A stretch of DNA of 64,000 nt from Clostridiales bacterium (GTDB taxonomy: Bacteria > Acidobacteriota > Aminicenantia > Aminicenantales > UBA8522): positions 1-64,000 of the forward strand of contig JARYMI010000006.1 in the NCBI GenBank assembly GCA_029907205.1. Reading direction: 5' to 3'. How positions within the stretch are numbered: the stretch's first letter is position 1; every line of letters starts with the position of its first letter. The notes below the pieces were generated by a model. The model was not told the DNA's origin. It searched no databases and worked only from the letters and a program-made list of their open reading frames with translations. Position numbers and translations under genes: made by a program. Below, piece by piece: positions 45,420 through 53,131 of this stretch.

Positions 45420-46258
45420 GAGTCTATCTCCACCCGCGGACAGAGCAAAAAGTAGCCACAGCCGTTCTCTGGGTCTTTACTTTAGTGACCATTGCTGTCC
45501 TTTTTTTCATCATCTTTTTCATCCTGAAGAAAGGGCTGCCTGTCCTCAGTTTCAAGTTTCTGACGACAAACCCCGGGGAGATGGGAAAAACGGGCGGCAT
45601 TTTCTCGACCATCATCGGAACCATCGCCCTGACGGTCACAGCCGTCCTCATCGCCGCTCCGCTGGGGATCGGGTCGGCGATTTATCTCACTGAGTACACC
45701 CGGGAGAACTGGGTAACCCGGGTTATTCGCTTTGGCGCTGAATGCCTGGCCGGCATCCCCTCTATTATTTTCGGGCTGTTCGGGTTCATCCTTTTTGTGA
45801 CCAAGCTGAAATTCGGCTGGTCAATCCTGAGTGGCAGCTTGACCCTGGCCTTCATGATTCTGCCCACGCTCATCCGGACGAGCGAGGAGGCGATCAGGGC
45901 CGTCCCCTACGTCTACAGGGAAGTCAGCTATTCACTGGGGAGCACAAAATGGCAGACCGTGACCAAGGTCGTCCTGCCGTCAGCCATGCCGGGAATCGTC
46001 ACCGGCATCATCCTCAGCGTGGGACGGAGCATCGGTGAAACGGCCTCCGTCATCTTCACGGCCGGAAGCGCCTTGCGTCTTCCAACCTCGATTTTTTCTT
46101 CATCCCGGACGATGTCCGTTCATTTCTACATCCTGGCTAGAGAAGGCATCTCGATGTCCAATGCCTACGGCACGGCAGCCATCCTTATCTTGGCCATTCT
46201 GGCTGTCAACTTGGTTACCTATGCGATAATGCATCGGTTCATGAGAAAGTACTGTTAG
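45416..46258 (+). CDS. pstA: Phosphate ABC transporter permease PstA (probable CTG start)
   Basis: About 280 residues. Features: GIFSTIIGTIALTVTAVLIAAPLGIGSAIYLTEYT, ECLAGIPSIIFGLFGF and EAA loop YREVSYSLGSTKWQTVTKVVLPSAMPGI. The first conventional start, GTG 45485, would cut into the first transmembrane helix. The same frame extends upstream to CTG 45416, seven bases after a strong AAAAGGAGG, giving RVYLHPRTEQKVATAVLW before the helix. I therefore place the start at CTG, overlapping the pstC stop (CTGA). Confidence 0.88.
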   Translation: MRVYLHPRTEQKVATAVLWVFTLVTIAVLFFIIFFILKKGLPVLSFKFLTTNPGEMGKTGGIFSTIIGTIALTVTAVLIAAPLGIGSAIYLTEYTRENWVTRVIRFGAECLAGIPSIIFGLFGFILFVTKLKFGWSILSGSLTLAFMILPTLIRTSEEAIRAVPYVYREVSYSLGSTKWQTVTKVVLPSAMPGIVTGIILSVGRSIGETASVIFTAGSALRLPTSIFSSSRTMSVHFYILAREGISMSNAYGTAAILILAILAVNLVTYAIMHRFMRKYC

Positions 46259-46275
46259 GGAGGAAAAGGCGAATC

Positions 46276-47034
46276 ATGCCGTCGGTCGCTATCCGAGCCC
46301 AAGATTTCAGCCATTATTTCGGCACTAAGCAGACTCTAAAAAAAATCAACCTGGACGTCGCAGAGAACAAAATCTTAGGCATCATCGGCCCGGCCGGCAG
46401 CGGCAAATCAACGTTCCTCCGGGCCCTTAACCGGCTCAACGACCTCGTTCCCGATTCCAGAGTTGAGGGGACTCTGCTTGTTGAGGGCGTGGATGTGTAT
46501 TCGGCTGATACGAGCGTGGCCGAGCTTCGCCGCCGGCTGGGCATGGTCTTTGCCATTCCCGTGCCCCTGCCTCGGTCAATTTATGAGAATGTGGCTTTTG
46601 GCGCCAGGATGGCCGGGCTCAAGGATAAGTCCGCCTTAACGGAGATTGTCATTGACTCGCTGAAAAAGACGGCTCTCTGGGAGGAGGTCAGCGACAGGCT
46701 GCACTCGAGCGCTCTCAAGCTCTCCGGCGGCCAGCAGCAGAGGCTGTGCATTGCCCGCACCTTAGCCTTGAAGCCCCGGTTTATCCTCCTCGATGAACCC
46801 ACTTCGGGCCTCGACCCCATTTCGACGATGAAGATCGAAGAGACGCTCCGCCAGCTCAAAAAAGACTACACGATCATTCTTGTGACCAACAACACGAAAC
46901 AGGCAGCGAGAGTGGCCGACCGGACAGCTTTTTTTCTGAATGGCGATCTCATCGAAGTGGATGAGACAGTGAGAGTTTTCTCTGCTCCATCGGACCAGCG
47001 GACGAACGATTACATCAGCGGGAGATTCGGCTAA
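46276..47034 (+). CDS. pstB: PstB paralogue 1 (phosphate ABC ATPase, Q-loop and H-loop degenerate)
   Basis: 252 residues. Intact Walker [10 protein letters not shown] (38-46), signature LSGGQQQR (149-156) and Walker B LLDEP with catalytic Glu174. The Q-loop, normally VFQxPNPFP in PstB, reads VFAIPVPLP (Ala93 in place of Gln). The H-loop, normally [10 protein letters not shown], reads [10 protein letters not shown] (Asn205 in place of His). Both residues contact the gamma-phosphate, attacking water or the transmembrane subunits in ABC ATPases, so its own site should be weak. The overall fit to PstB is otherwise good ([21 protein letters not shown]). Confidence 0.9.
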   Translation: MPSVAIRAQDFSHYFGTKQTLKKINLDVAENKILGIIGPAGSGKSTFLRALNRLNDLVPDSRVEGTLLVEGVDVYSADTSVAELRRRLGMVFAIPVPLPRSIYENVAFGARMAGLKDKSALTEIVIDSLKKTALWEEVSDRLHSSALKLSGGQQQRLCIARTLALKPRFILLDEPTSGLDPISTMKIEETLRQLKKDYTIILVTNNTKQAARVADRTAFFLNGDLIEVDETVRVFSAPSDQRTNDYISGRFG

Positions 47035-47044
47035 GGCGAGGAAC

Positions 47045-47797
47045 ATGGGCATTATTGAAGTCAGTGACTTGTCATTTTTTTACGGCAAATTCCAGGCTCT
47101 CAAAAATGTCACCTTGAGCATCGAAAAACAAAAAATAACGGCCCTCATCGGACCCTCCGGCTGCGGCAAGACGACTTTCTTGCGCACGCTCAACCGGATG
47201 AACGACCTCGTCGAGGGAGCGTGCTGCCAGGGCCAGGTCCTCATCGACGGCCTCGACATTTATCAGAAAGGAGTTGACCTGCTGGAGTTGCGACGGAAAG
47301 TAGGCTTGGTCTTCCAGCGGCCCAACCCTTTTCCCCTGAGCATTTTCGATAACGTCACGTACGGTCTTCGAGTTCACGGCGTCCAGGACAGGGATGTCAT
47401 TCAGGAGAGGCTCCGCTGGAGCCTTGAATCCGTTCGCTTGTGGAAGGAGCTGAAGGATTCCCTCGACAGGAATGCTCTTTCCCTTACTGGTGAGCAGCAG
47501 CAGAGGTTATGCATCGCCCGCCTGATTGCCGTGGAGCCGGAGATCCTTCTCATGGATGAACCTTGCTCTGCCCTCGACCTCTTCGCCACAGAAAAAATCG
47601 AGGACTTGATGCGCGAGCTTAAAAAGCAATACACGATTGTCATCGTCACGCACAACATGCAGCAGGCAGCCCGGGTCTCTGATTTCACGGGCTATTTTCT
47701 GTTAGGGGAACTCGTGGAGTTCGGAGAAACGACGCAGATTTTCACTGCCCCGACTGACCGCCGGACAGAGGACTATATCACTGGCCGGTTCGGATGA
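47045..47797 (+). CDS. pstB: PstB paralogue 2 (phosphate ABC ATPase, signature motif degenerate)
   Basis: 250 residues. Intact Walker A GPSGCGKT (36-43), Q-loop VFQRPNPFP (Gln91), Walker B LLMDEP (Glu172) and H-loop [10 protein letters not shown] (His203). The ABC signature, LSGGQ in PstB, is LTGEQ (147-151), and the D-loop reads SALDLF rather than SALDPI. It follows paralogue 1 by 10 bp. Together the two have exactly one complete composite ATP site. Confidence 0.92.
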   Translation: MGIIEVSDLSFFYGKFQALKNVTLSIEKQKITALIGPSGCGKTTFLRTLNRMNDLVEGACCQGQVLIDGLDIYQKGVDLLELRRKVGLVFQRPNPFPLSIFDNVTYGLRVHGVQDRDVIQERLRWSLESVRLWKELKDSLDRNALSLTGEQQQRLCIARLIAVEPEILLMDEPCSALDLFATEKIEDLMRELKKQYTIVIVTHNMQQAARVSDFTGYFLLGELVEFGETTQIFTAPTDRRTEDYITGRFG

Positions 47798-47869
47798 CCC
47801 TGCATCTCCGTTTTCGTGATGATCCAATTTGGGAATAGGGTCCTGTCACGGCGCTTCAGGAGAAGCTGG

Positions 47870-47899
47870 AAAAGTTTCGCTTGAAGTGATAAACTTTTT
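47870..47899 (+). terminator. Weak hairpin with T tract after the pst operon
   Basis: AAAAGTTT (47870-47877) and AAACTTTT (47891-47898) are inverted repeats with a 13-base loop, ending in five T residues. The stem is AT-rich, so termination would be weak. Confidence 0.3.
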
Positions 47900-47938
47900 G
47901 CGGCCGTTTTTCGTTCTTATGGATAAGGGAGATATCAA

Positions 47939-48715
47939 ATGAAAAAGGCGTTTTTCCTCTGCAGCCTCCTCGGCGTTGTCTTGCTTGCCGCCTGCGTGAT
48001 TGCTGTTATTGATTATCCTTATGATGAAGGCCGCTTCGTGCCGAAGAGCTCGTTCCGCAGGACAATAGCCTTTGAGCGGGGCGGGACGATTTCCCTGGAG
48101 AACGCCAGGGGGAACATCGAAATCAAAGGCTGGGACGAGGAAAGAATCGAGATATCTGCCGTGGAACGAAGGAGCACCGTTCCGGCTCGCCGCTTTTATG
48201 TCTCAACCTGGAGACAGTCCGACCTTAGTATCCGGGTCAAAGAATCTCCCGGTATCATCAGTATCGAGACCGATCCCACGATCCAGAAAGATGAAACCCG
48301 GCTCGTCAACTTTACCCTCTTTGTCCCCCAATCCGTCCGACTCCAGGGCATCAGGAACAGGAGGGGAGACATCCGGGTGGCCGATGTTTACGGGAGTGTC
48401 GATGTGGACCTGGAGGAGGGAACGGTCAGGATTGAGAACTTCTCAGGCTCTGTTGATGTCCGGCTTAGGAGAGGTGATGTCGAGGCGGAACTCCTTGACC
48501 TCAGGCCTGAGGATGACGTCCGAATCGCAACAGAGCGGGGCGACATCAGGCTTTATCTCGAACCACAGGCAGCGATCCGGCTTGAGGCCAGCGCACCCAG
48601 GGGAAGAATCATCAGCGATTTTGATCTTGGGAAAGAGGAAGAGTCGGCCCAGGAGACTCGGCTTTTGCTTGAGGCGCTCAACGGCGACATCCGGATAAAG
48701 AAAGCGAGAGAATAA
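47939..48715 (+). CDS. DUF4097-type beta-strand repeat envelope lipoprotein
   Basis: 258 residues with a lipobox-like signal (VVLLAAC). The body is a series of short beta-repeats typical of DUF4097: GGTISLENARGNIEIKGW, RRGDIRVADVYGSVDVDL, GTVRIENFSGSVDVRLRRG and LLEALNGDIRIKKA. Predicted to form a beta-helix-like envelope domain. The molecular role is not known. Followed 23 bp later by the DUF3014 gene. Confidence 0.8.
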   Translation: MKKAFFLCSLLGVVLLAACVIAVIDYPYDEGRFVPKSSFRRTIAFERGGTISLENARGNIEIKGWDEERIEISAVERRSTVPARRFYVSTWRQSDLSIRVKESPGIISIETDPTIQKDETRLVNFTLFVPQSVRLQGIRNRRGDIRVADVYGSVDVDLEEGTVRIENFSGSVDVRLRRGDVEAELLDLRPEDDVRIATERGDIRLYLEPQAAIRLEASAPRGRIISDFDLGKEEESAQETRLLLEALNGDIRIKKARE

Positions 48716-48738
48716 TACCATCGAGAGGAAGGGACAAA

Positions 48739-49554
48739 ATGGACGAGACGAAAAAAGTTTTTCAAACAGCTGCCGGCCTTCTGCTTGTATTGATTATTGC
48801 GGCAACGCTGTATTACTTTTTAATCTATAAAAGACCTAAAGGGCCGGCCCCGGCTGAGGCGCCTCCTCCAGCCGCGGTGGAGCTTGAACAAGTGCCCGCA
48901 GAGGAAAAGGTGCAGCCGGCGCTTCCGCCGGTCGAACTCGACAAGAGCGATGACCTGGTTCGCCAGCTCGCCAAGGAGCTTTCTTCGCATCCAAAGATCG
49001 ACCTCTGGCTGAGAAGCGAGGATCTCATCCGGCGTTTCACGGCTGCTGTCGACAATATCGCCAACGGGCTAAGCCCGGGACCGCATGTGGATTTTTTTGC
49101 GCCCGACGGTGAGTTCAAAGTCATCAAGAAGGGAGACCTTTATTACGCTGACCCTGACGGATATGACCGCTACGACCCTGTCGTGGATGTTTTCGTCTCC
49201 CTGGACAGCAAGAAGAGCGTAACCCTTCTGCGGGCTTTGAAGCCTCTTTTTCAGGAGGCATACAGGGATCTGGGGTATCCCGACAAGGATTTCGAAGAAA
49301 CTCTTATCAGGGCCATAGATGAACTTTTGAGAACGCCTGTAGTCGAGGGAGATATTCTCCTCGAAAAGGCGGTCGTTAACTACATCATGGTCGACCCAGC
49401 CTTGGAAGGCCTTAGCGACGCCCAGAAGCATCTTCTCCGAACAGGTCCGGAGAATGTCGGAGCTGTCCAGGCAAAGCTCAGGGAGATGGCTGCTGCCCTC
49501 GGCGTCCCGGAATCCCGGCTGCCCCGGCCGCGCCTCTACAGGCCCCAGAGATGA
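48739..49554 (+). CDS. DUF3014 membrane-anchored protein
   Basis: 271 residues. One N-terminal transmembrane helix (AAGLLLVLIIAATLYYFLIY) and a Pro/Ala/Glu-rich linker precede the DUF3014 domain: LWLRSEDLIRRFTAAVDNIANGLSP, YDRYDPVVDVFVSLD, LYQEAYRDLGYPD-like segment FQEAYRDLGYPD and VNYIMVDPALEGLSDAQKHLLRTGP. Function unknown. Confidence 0.88.
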   Translation: MDETKKVFQTAAGLLLVLIIAATLYYFLIYKRPKGPAPAEAPPPAAVELEQVPAEEKVQPALPPVELDKSDDLVRQLAKELSSHPKIDLWLRSEDLIRRFTAAVDNIANGLSPGPHVDFFAPDGEFKVIKKGDLYYADPDGYDRYDPVVDVFVSLDSKKSVTLLRALKPLFQEAYRDLGYPDKDFEETLIRAIDELLRTPVVEGDILLEKAVVNYIMVDPALEGLSDAQKHLLRTGPENVGAVQAKLREMAAALGVPESRLPRPRLYRPQR

Positions 49555-49610
49555 TGATCATTCTGATACTCTTCAGGCCGCAGCGGCCATCGCCACCGGC
49601 GGTAGAAGGG

Positions 49611-50378
49611 TCAGGCCAGGCCTTGAAAGATTTTTTTTAGAGAGGGAAGAGTAAGAGCATTATAGTCTGTCAGGTCCGTGTGGAGAGGGGTGACGGAGAT
49701 GAAACCTTGGGCCACGGCACTCGTGTCGCTCGTCTCATCTCCCACGGCCGTCGGGTTTCCGGCTCCGATCCAGTAGTAGAGGTTTTCGCGGGGGTCTTTT
49801 TTCTCGATGATTTCCGGGTTGTACCTTTTTTCGCCCAGTTTGACGACTTTGACTCCCTTGACAGGAGGAGGGGGGATGTTGATGTTCAAGGTGATCCCGT
49901 GGGGGAGGGAAGCTTTGAGCAGTCGAGCTGCCAGGCTGGCCACGAACCTGGCTGAGAAGTCGAAATGGAACTTTCCCGAAACATCCGCCAGCACCGAGAC
50001 GGCCATAGAGGGGACGCGCAGAAAGGTTCCCTGGATGGCTGCGGCCACCGTGCCAGAATAGGAGATATCCTGTTGTCCAAGGTTAGGGCCTCGGTTGAGC
50101 CCTGAGATGATCAGGTTAGCCGAGCGGGGAAGCAGCTTTCGAAGCGCTAAGTAGACACAGTCGGCAGGCGTTCCGTCCACGGCGAAAACGTTCCTTTTTA
50201 TTTTTTCCACTCTGAGGGGCCGGCGGAGGGTCAGAGAAAGAGATGTGGCGCTCTTCTCCCTGTCTGGCGCAACGATGCTGATACTCCCCAGTTTCCAGAG
50301 ATGGCGGCGAAGCTCCTGGATTCCCTCGGAAAAGAATCCGTCGTCATTGGTGAGGAGGATGAGAGGTCTTGCGCTCAT
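49611..50378 (-). CDS. surE: 5'/3'-nucleotidase SurE
   Basis: 255 residues. Metal-dependent phosphatase of nucleoside monophosphates and short polyphosphates. The metal-binding Asp pair is in ILLTNDDGFFSEGI; VAPDREKSATS, VDGTPADCVYLAL and ISGLNRGPNLGQQDISYSGTVAAA are the further hallmarks. It starts 2 bp after the cupin stop and is probably in one transcript with it. Confidence 0.95.
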   Translation of the reverse strand: MSARPLILLTNDDGFFSEGIQELRRHLWKLGSISIVAPDREKSATSLSLTLRRPLRVEKIKRNVFAVDGTPADCVYLALRKLLPRSANLIISGLNRGPNLGQQDISYSGTVAAAIQGTFLRVPSMAVSVLADVSGKFHFDFSARFVASLAARLLKASLPHGITLNINIPPPPVKGVKVVKLGEKRYNPEIIEKKDPRENLYYWIGAGNPTAVGDETSDTSAVAQGFISVTPLHTDLTDYNALTLPSLKKIFQGLA

Positions 50379-50380
50379 CT

Positions 50381-50728
50381 TCAGGAACGGACCATGACAA
50401 GAATCATCTTGAATTTTTTGACGGCCTTGAGGGCATGGGGCTGATGGGCCGGCATGATGATCATCTCGTCCTCGGCCAAGCGATGGCGGCGGCCCGAGAT
50501 CCTGATCTCCGCTTCGCCGTCAATGATGATCACCAACGCGTCATAAGGAGCGGTGTGTTCGCTGAGCTGCTGGCCTTTGTCAAAGGCAAAGACGCTTACC
50601 GTGCCGGTCGGCCGGTGGATGATCTCATGGCTGACGACGGCCCCCGCCTGATAACCAACCAAAGATTGAACACAATGGGCCCGTCCCAGAAGCTGGCCTG
50701 ATGCCTTTTTATTCTTAACCGGGCTCAT
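50381..50728 (-). CDS. Small cupin-domain protein
   Basis: 115 residues. Single cupin: GQQLSEHTAPYDALVIIIDGEAEIRI forms motif 1 and EMIIMPAHQPHAL motif 2. His/Glu ligands for one metal ion are partly present (EHTAPYD, PHAL). Function unknown; coupled to surE. Confidence 0.85.
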   Translation of the reverse strand: MSPVKNKKASGQLLGRAHCVQSLVGYQAGAVVSHEIIHRPTGTVSVFAFDKGQQLSEHTAPYDALVIIIDGEAEIRISGRRHRLAEDEMIIMPAHQPHALKAVKKFKMILVMVRS

Positions 50729-50828
50729 TTATTTCTCCCTCCTTAATTTTTCTATACTTGAGAAGTTTGCCTTGCAGCCGAAAATAATCCTCAACGGGCA
50801 GCCAAAGCTGTATGAACAAGGAGAAAAA

Positions 50829-50902
50829 TCGGGACGGGCGGATTTGAACCGCCGACCCCACGCACCCCAAGCGTGTGCGCTACCAAGCTGCGCCACGTCC
50901 CG
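50829..50902 (-). tRNA. tRNA-Pro (anticodon GGG)
   Basis: Reverse-strand cloverleaf: acceptor CGGGACG/CGTCCCG, D-arm AGCTTGGTAGC, anticodon stem CACGC/GCGTG with loop TTGGGGT giving GGG, T-arm CGGCGGTTCAAATCCGCCG. CCA is not encoded. A TATAAT at 50920-50915 lies upstream. Confidence 0.95.
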
Positions 50903-50940
50903 AAAAGGGGAATTATTATAGCAGAAAAAGAACCCCTTTT
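50903..50940 (-). promoter_or_regulatory. tRNA-Pro(GGG) promoter inside an 8-bp inverted repeat
   Basis: On the reverse strand AAAAGGGG and CCCCTTTT (50940-50933 and 50910-50903) flank a TATAAT (50920-50915). The repeat may end merR transcription while the enclosed -10 starts the tRNA. Confidence 0.4.
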
Positions 50941-51317
50941 TACAGTTTCCGAGATCCTTTTTCTAACGAAGCGGCGATTTCCTGGAGCTGATCCCGCACC
51001 TCAGCGAGCATCTTTTTGAGGCGGTCGGGGTGGACCGGTTCAGAGGTTTTGGCTCCGAACTCCTCTTCGATCCGTCTCTTGGCGCCGGCCAAGGTGAGTT
51101 TTTCTTTGACGAGAAGTTCTTTCAGGCGGAGGATGATGGTGAGGTCTTTGGGCCGGAAAATCTTCTGGCCGCTTCCTGTCTGCCCGACATGGAGGAAGGG
51201 GAACTCCTTTTCCCATCTCTCTATGACTTTGGCATCGAGCCCGGCAATACGGCTGACTTCATCGAGTTTGTAGAAAAGTTTGTCCTGGGCTTTCCCGTTT
51301 TTAATCCTTTCGGCCAC
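50940..51317 (-). CDS. MerR-family transcriptional regulator
   Basis: 125 residues, GTG start. The N-terminal winged helix-turn-helix is FYKLDEVSRIAGLDAKVIERWEKEFPFL, followed by KIFRPKDLTIILRLKELL. The C-terminus is a coiled coil (LKKMLAEVRDQLQEIAASLE) and has no effector-binding Cys. This short form commonly sits beside tRNA-Pro and surE in related bacteria, as here; the ligand and targets are unknown. Confidence 0.87.
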   Translation of the reverse strand: MAERIKNGKAQDKLFYKLDEVSRIAGLDAKVIERWEKEFPFLHVGQTGSGQKIFRPKDLTIILRLKELLVKEKLTLAGAKRRIEEEFGAKTSEPVHPDRLKKMLAEVRDQLQEIAASLEKGSRKL

Positions 51318-51532
51318 AGGAGTTTCCTGTCTTTTTTTCGACTCTCAGCGCTAACCATATCATGTCTCCAGGGTAGCGTCAAGCAATTGCCGCTTGGTGT
51401 TTGCATCGCGTCTTCCCTCGAAAACCGCCCCCGAAAGGCTAAACCCTTCGAAGTCTCTCCTTCATGCTCAAACCACGACTGTGATAATCATGGATTAAGA
51501 TGCTTCCCTCGCTGGTTCGCAGCCGGCTCATC

Positions 51533-51541
51533 TGATATAAT
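51533..51541 (+). promoter_or_regulatory. Extended -10 promoter of rarA
   Basis: TGATATAAT (51533-51541) is an extended -10 element with a poor -35. Transcription would start near 51548, within about ten bases of the ATG at 51558. Confidence 0.5.
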
Positions 51542-51557
51542 TTAGTTGGACCCGAGG

Positions 51558-52868
51558 ATGGAAAGAAAAGAAGGCCACACGCCTCTTGCCGAAAGGATGA
51601 GGCCCAGGTCTTTTGACCAGTTTTACGGCCAGGAGCACCTCCTCGGGCGGGGAAAAATTCTTTCCGAGCTGATCGAATCCGGCCACCTCGTCTCTTTGAT
51701 TTTCTGGGGGCCTCCAGGTTCTGGGAAGACGACCTTAGGCACGATGCTGGCCCGGCATTTTGATGTCCCCTGCTTGTTTTTCTCGGCCGTGCTCTCGGGG
51801 ATTAAAGAAGTCAAAGAGGTCATGGCTCAGGCGGAAAGTCACAAAAAAATGTTCGGGAAACCGAGCATCATCTTCATCGATGAGATCCACAGATTCAACA
51901 AAGCCCAGCAGGGAGCTTTTCTGCCGTACGTGGAAAGGGGGGACATCATCCTCTTCGGGTCGACAACCGAAAACCCCTCGTTTGAAATCATCGCGCCCCT
52001 TCTTTCAAGGACCAAAGTCCTCATCCTTCATCCCCTTAACGAAGAGGCGCTCGCTCGAATCATTGACGAAGCACTGAGCGACCCAGAGCGAGGACTGGGC
52101 AGACTTGAATTATCAATCGACCCTCAGGCGAGGCAACTCATCATCGATTATGCCAACGGCGATGCCCGGCGGGTCCTCAACACCCTGGAGATTGCGGTCA
52201 GCCTGGCGCGCAGCTCCTCCCTCGGCGTGCCCGAGATCCAGGAGGCCTTGCAGAAAAGAACGCTTCTCTACGACAAGAGCGGAGAAGAGCATTTCAACCT
52301 CATTTCTGCCCTCCATAAAAGCCTGCGCAACAGCGACGCGGACGCCTCTCTTTACTGGTTGGCCAGGATGATCTTGGCGGGAGAAGATCCTCTCTACATC
52401 GCTCGGCGGCTGGTCCGGTTTGCCAGCGAAGACATCGGGCTGGCCGACCCTCAGGCCCTGTCCGTCGCCCTGATGGCCAAGGACGCTTATGATTTTTTGG
52501 GCTCGCCCGAGGGAGAGCTGGCTCTCGCCGAGGCCGTGATTTACATGGCTTCCGCGCCCAAGAGCAACCGGGCCTATGTCGCGTTTTCGAAAGCCATGAA
52601 AGACGTGGAAGAAAACCCCTGTGAGCCGGTTCCTCTTCATCTCCGCAACCCGGTCACGCCGTTGATGAAAGACATCGGTTACGGAAAAGACTACGCCTAC
52701 GCCCATGATTTTGAATTCGGCACGACCGATATGGAGACATTCCCGGAAAACCTCAAAGGCCGAAAATACTACAAACCTGGAGACATGGGACTGGAAAAAG
52801 AAATCAAGAAACGACTAGAATGGTGGCAAAGCCTTAAGGAAAAGCTCCGGTCTCAAAAGAAGGCTTAG
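51558..52868 (+). CDS. rarA: Replication-associated recombination protein RarA (MgsA)
   Basis: 436 residues from ATG 51558; TTG 51546 is an alternative. AAA+ ATPase acting at stalled replication forks. LAERMRPRSFDQFYGQEHLLG opens the domain; Walker A is FWGPPGSGKTTL, Walker B FIDEIHRFNKAQQ, sensor 1 LFGSTTENPSFEI. The C-terminal MgsA part has LYWLARMILAGEDPLYIARRLVRFASEDIGLADP and YMASAPKSNRAYVA. No Shine-Dalgarno sequence precedes either start. Confidence 0.95.
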   Translation: MERKEGHTPLAERMRPRSFDQFYGQEHLLGRGKILSELIESGHLVSLIFWGPPGSGKTTLGTMLARHFDVPCLFFSAVLSGIKEVKEVMAQAESHKKMFGKPSIIFIDEIHRFNKAQQGAFLPYVERGDIILFGSTTENPSFEIIAPLLSRTKVLILHPLNEEALARIIDEALSDPERGLGRLELSIDPQARQLIIDYANGDARRVLNTLEIAVSLARSSSLGVPEIQEALQKRTLLYDKSGEEHFNLISALHKSLRNSDADASLYWLARMILAGEDPLYIARRLVRFASEDIGLADPQALSVALMAKDAYDFLGSPEGELALAEAVIYMASAPKSNRAYVAFSKAMKDVEENPCEPVPLHLRNPVTPLMKDIGYGKDYAYAHDFEFGTTDMETFPENLKGRKYYKPGDMGLEKEIKKRLEWWQSLKEKLRSQKKA

Positions 52869-53038
52869 CTTTCTTTCTCTTTTTCCTTGAGAAGGTAATA
52901 AATTTCCCAGCTGATGTCATCGGCCAGGCAGCCGATGCACGACGTCTTGGTTGTGGCCAGCTCGCCGTCTGTGATTTTGTCCTTGAGGATTTTCTTCACC
53001 TTTTTCCTGATCCTGTAAAGCATGATGTAGTTAACCAT
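52865..53038 (-). CDS. 57-residue protein with CxxC motif
   Basis: A short open frame: ATG 53038 preceded by GGAGGG about nine bases upstream, ending TAA at 52865 and overlapping the convergent rarA stop by 4 bp. The peptide starts MVNYIMLYRIRKKVKKILKD and contains TKTSCIGCLADDISWEIYYLL. The basic start, single CxxC and Lys/Glu tail suggest a real small gene; no family recognised. Confidence 0.65.
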   Translation of the reverse strand: MVNYIMLYRIRKKVKKILKDKITDGELATTKTSCIGCLADDISWEIYYLLKEKEKES

Positions 53039-53131
53039 CGGGCAGATTCCCTCCGCATGATATCAACTTCCTTTATCCGTGTAAAGATTGAGCGAGGAGG
53101 AGCAACATGATATGATGATTCCCTTTGAGTG

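Noticed and set aside
47798-47938. phoU or Pho-regulator gene after the pst operon
   Set aside because: The 141-bp gap has no open frame; the next genes are DUF4097 and DUF3014.
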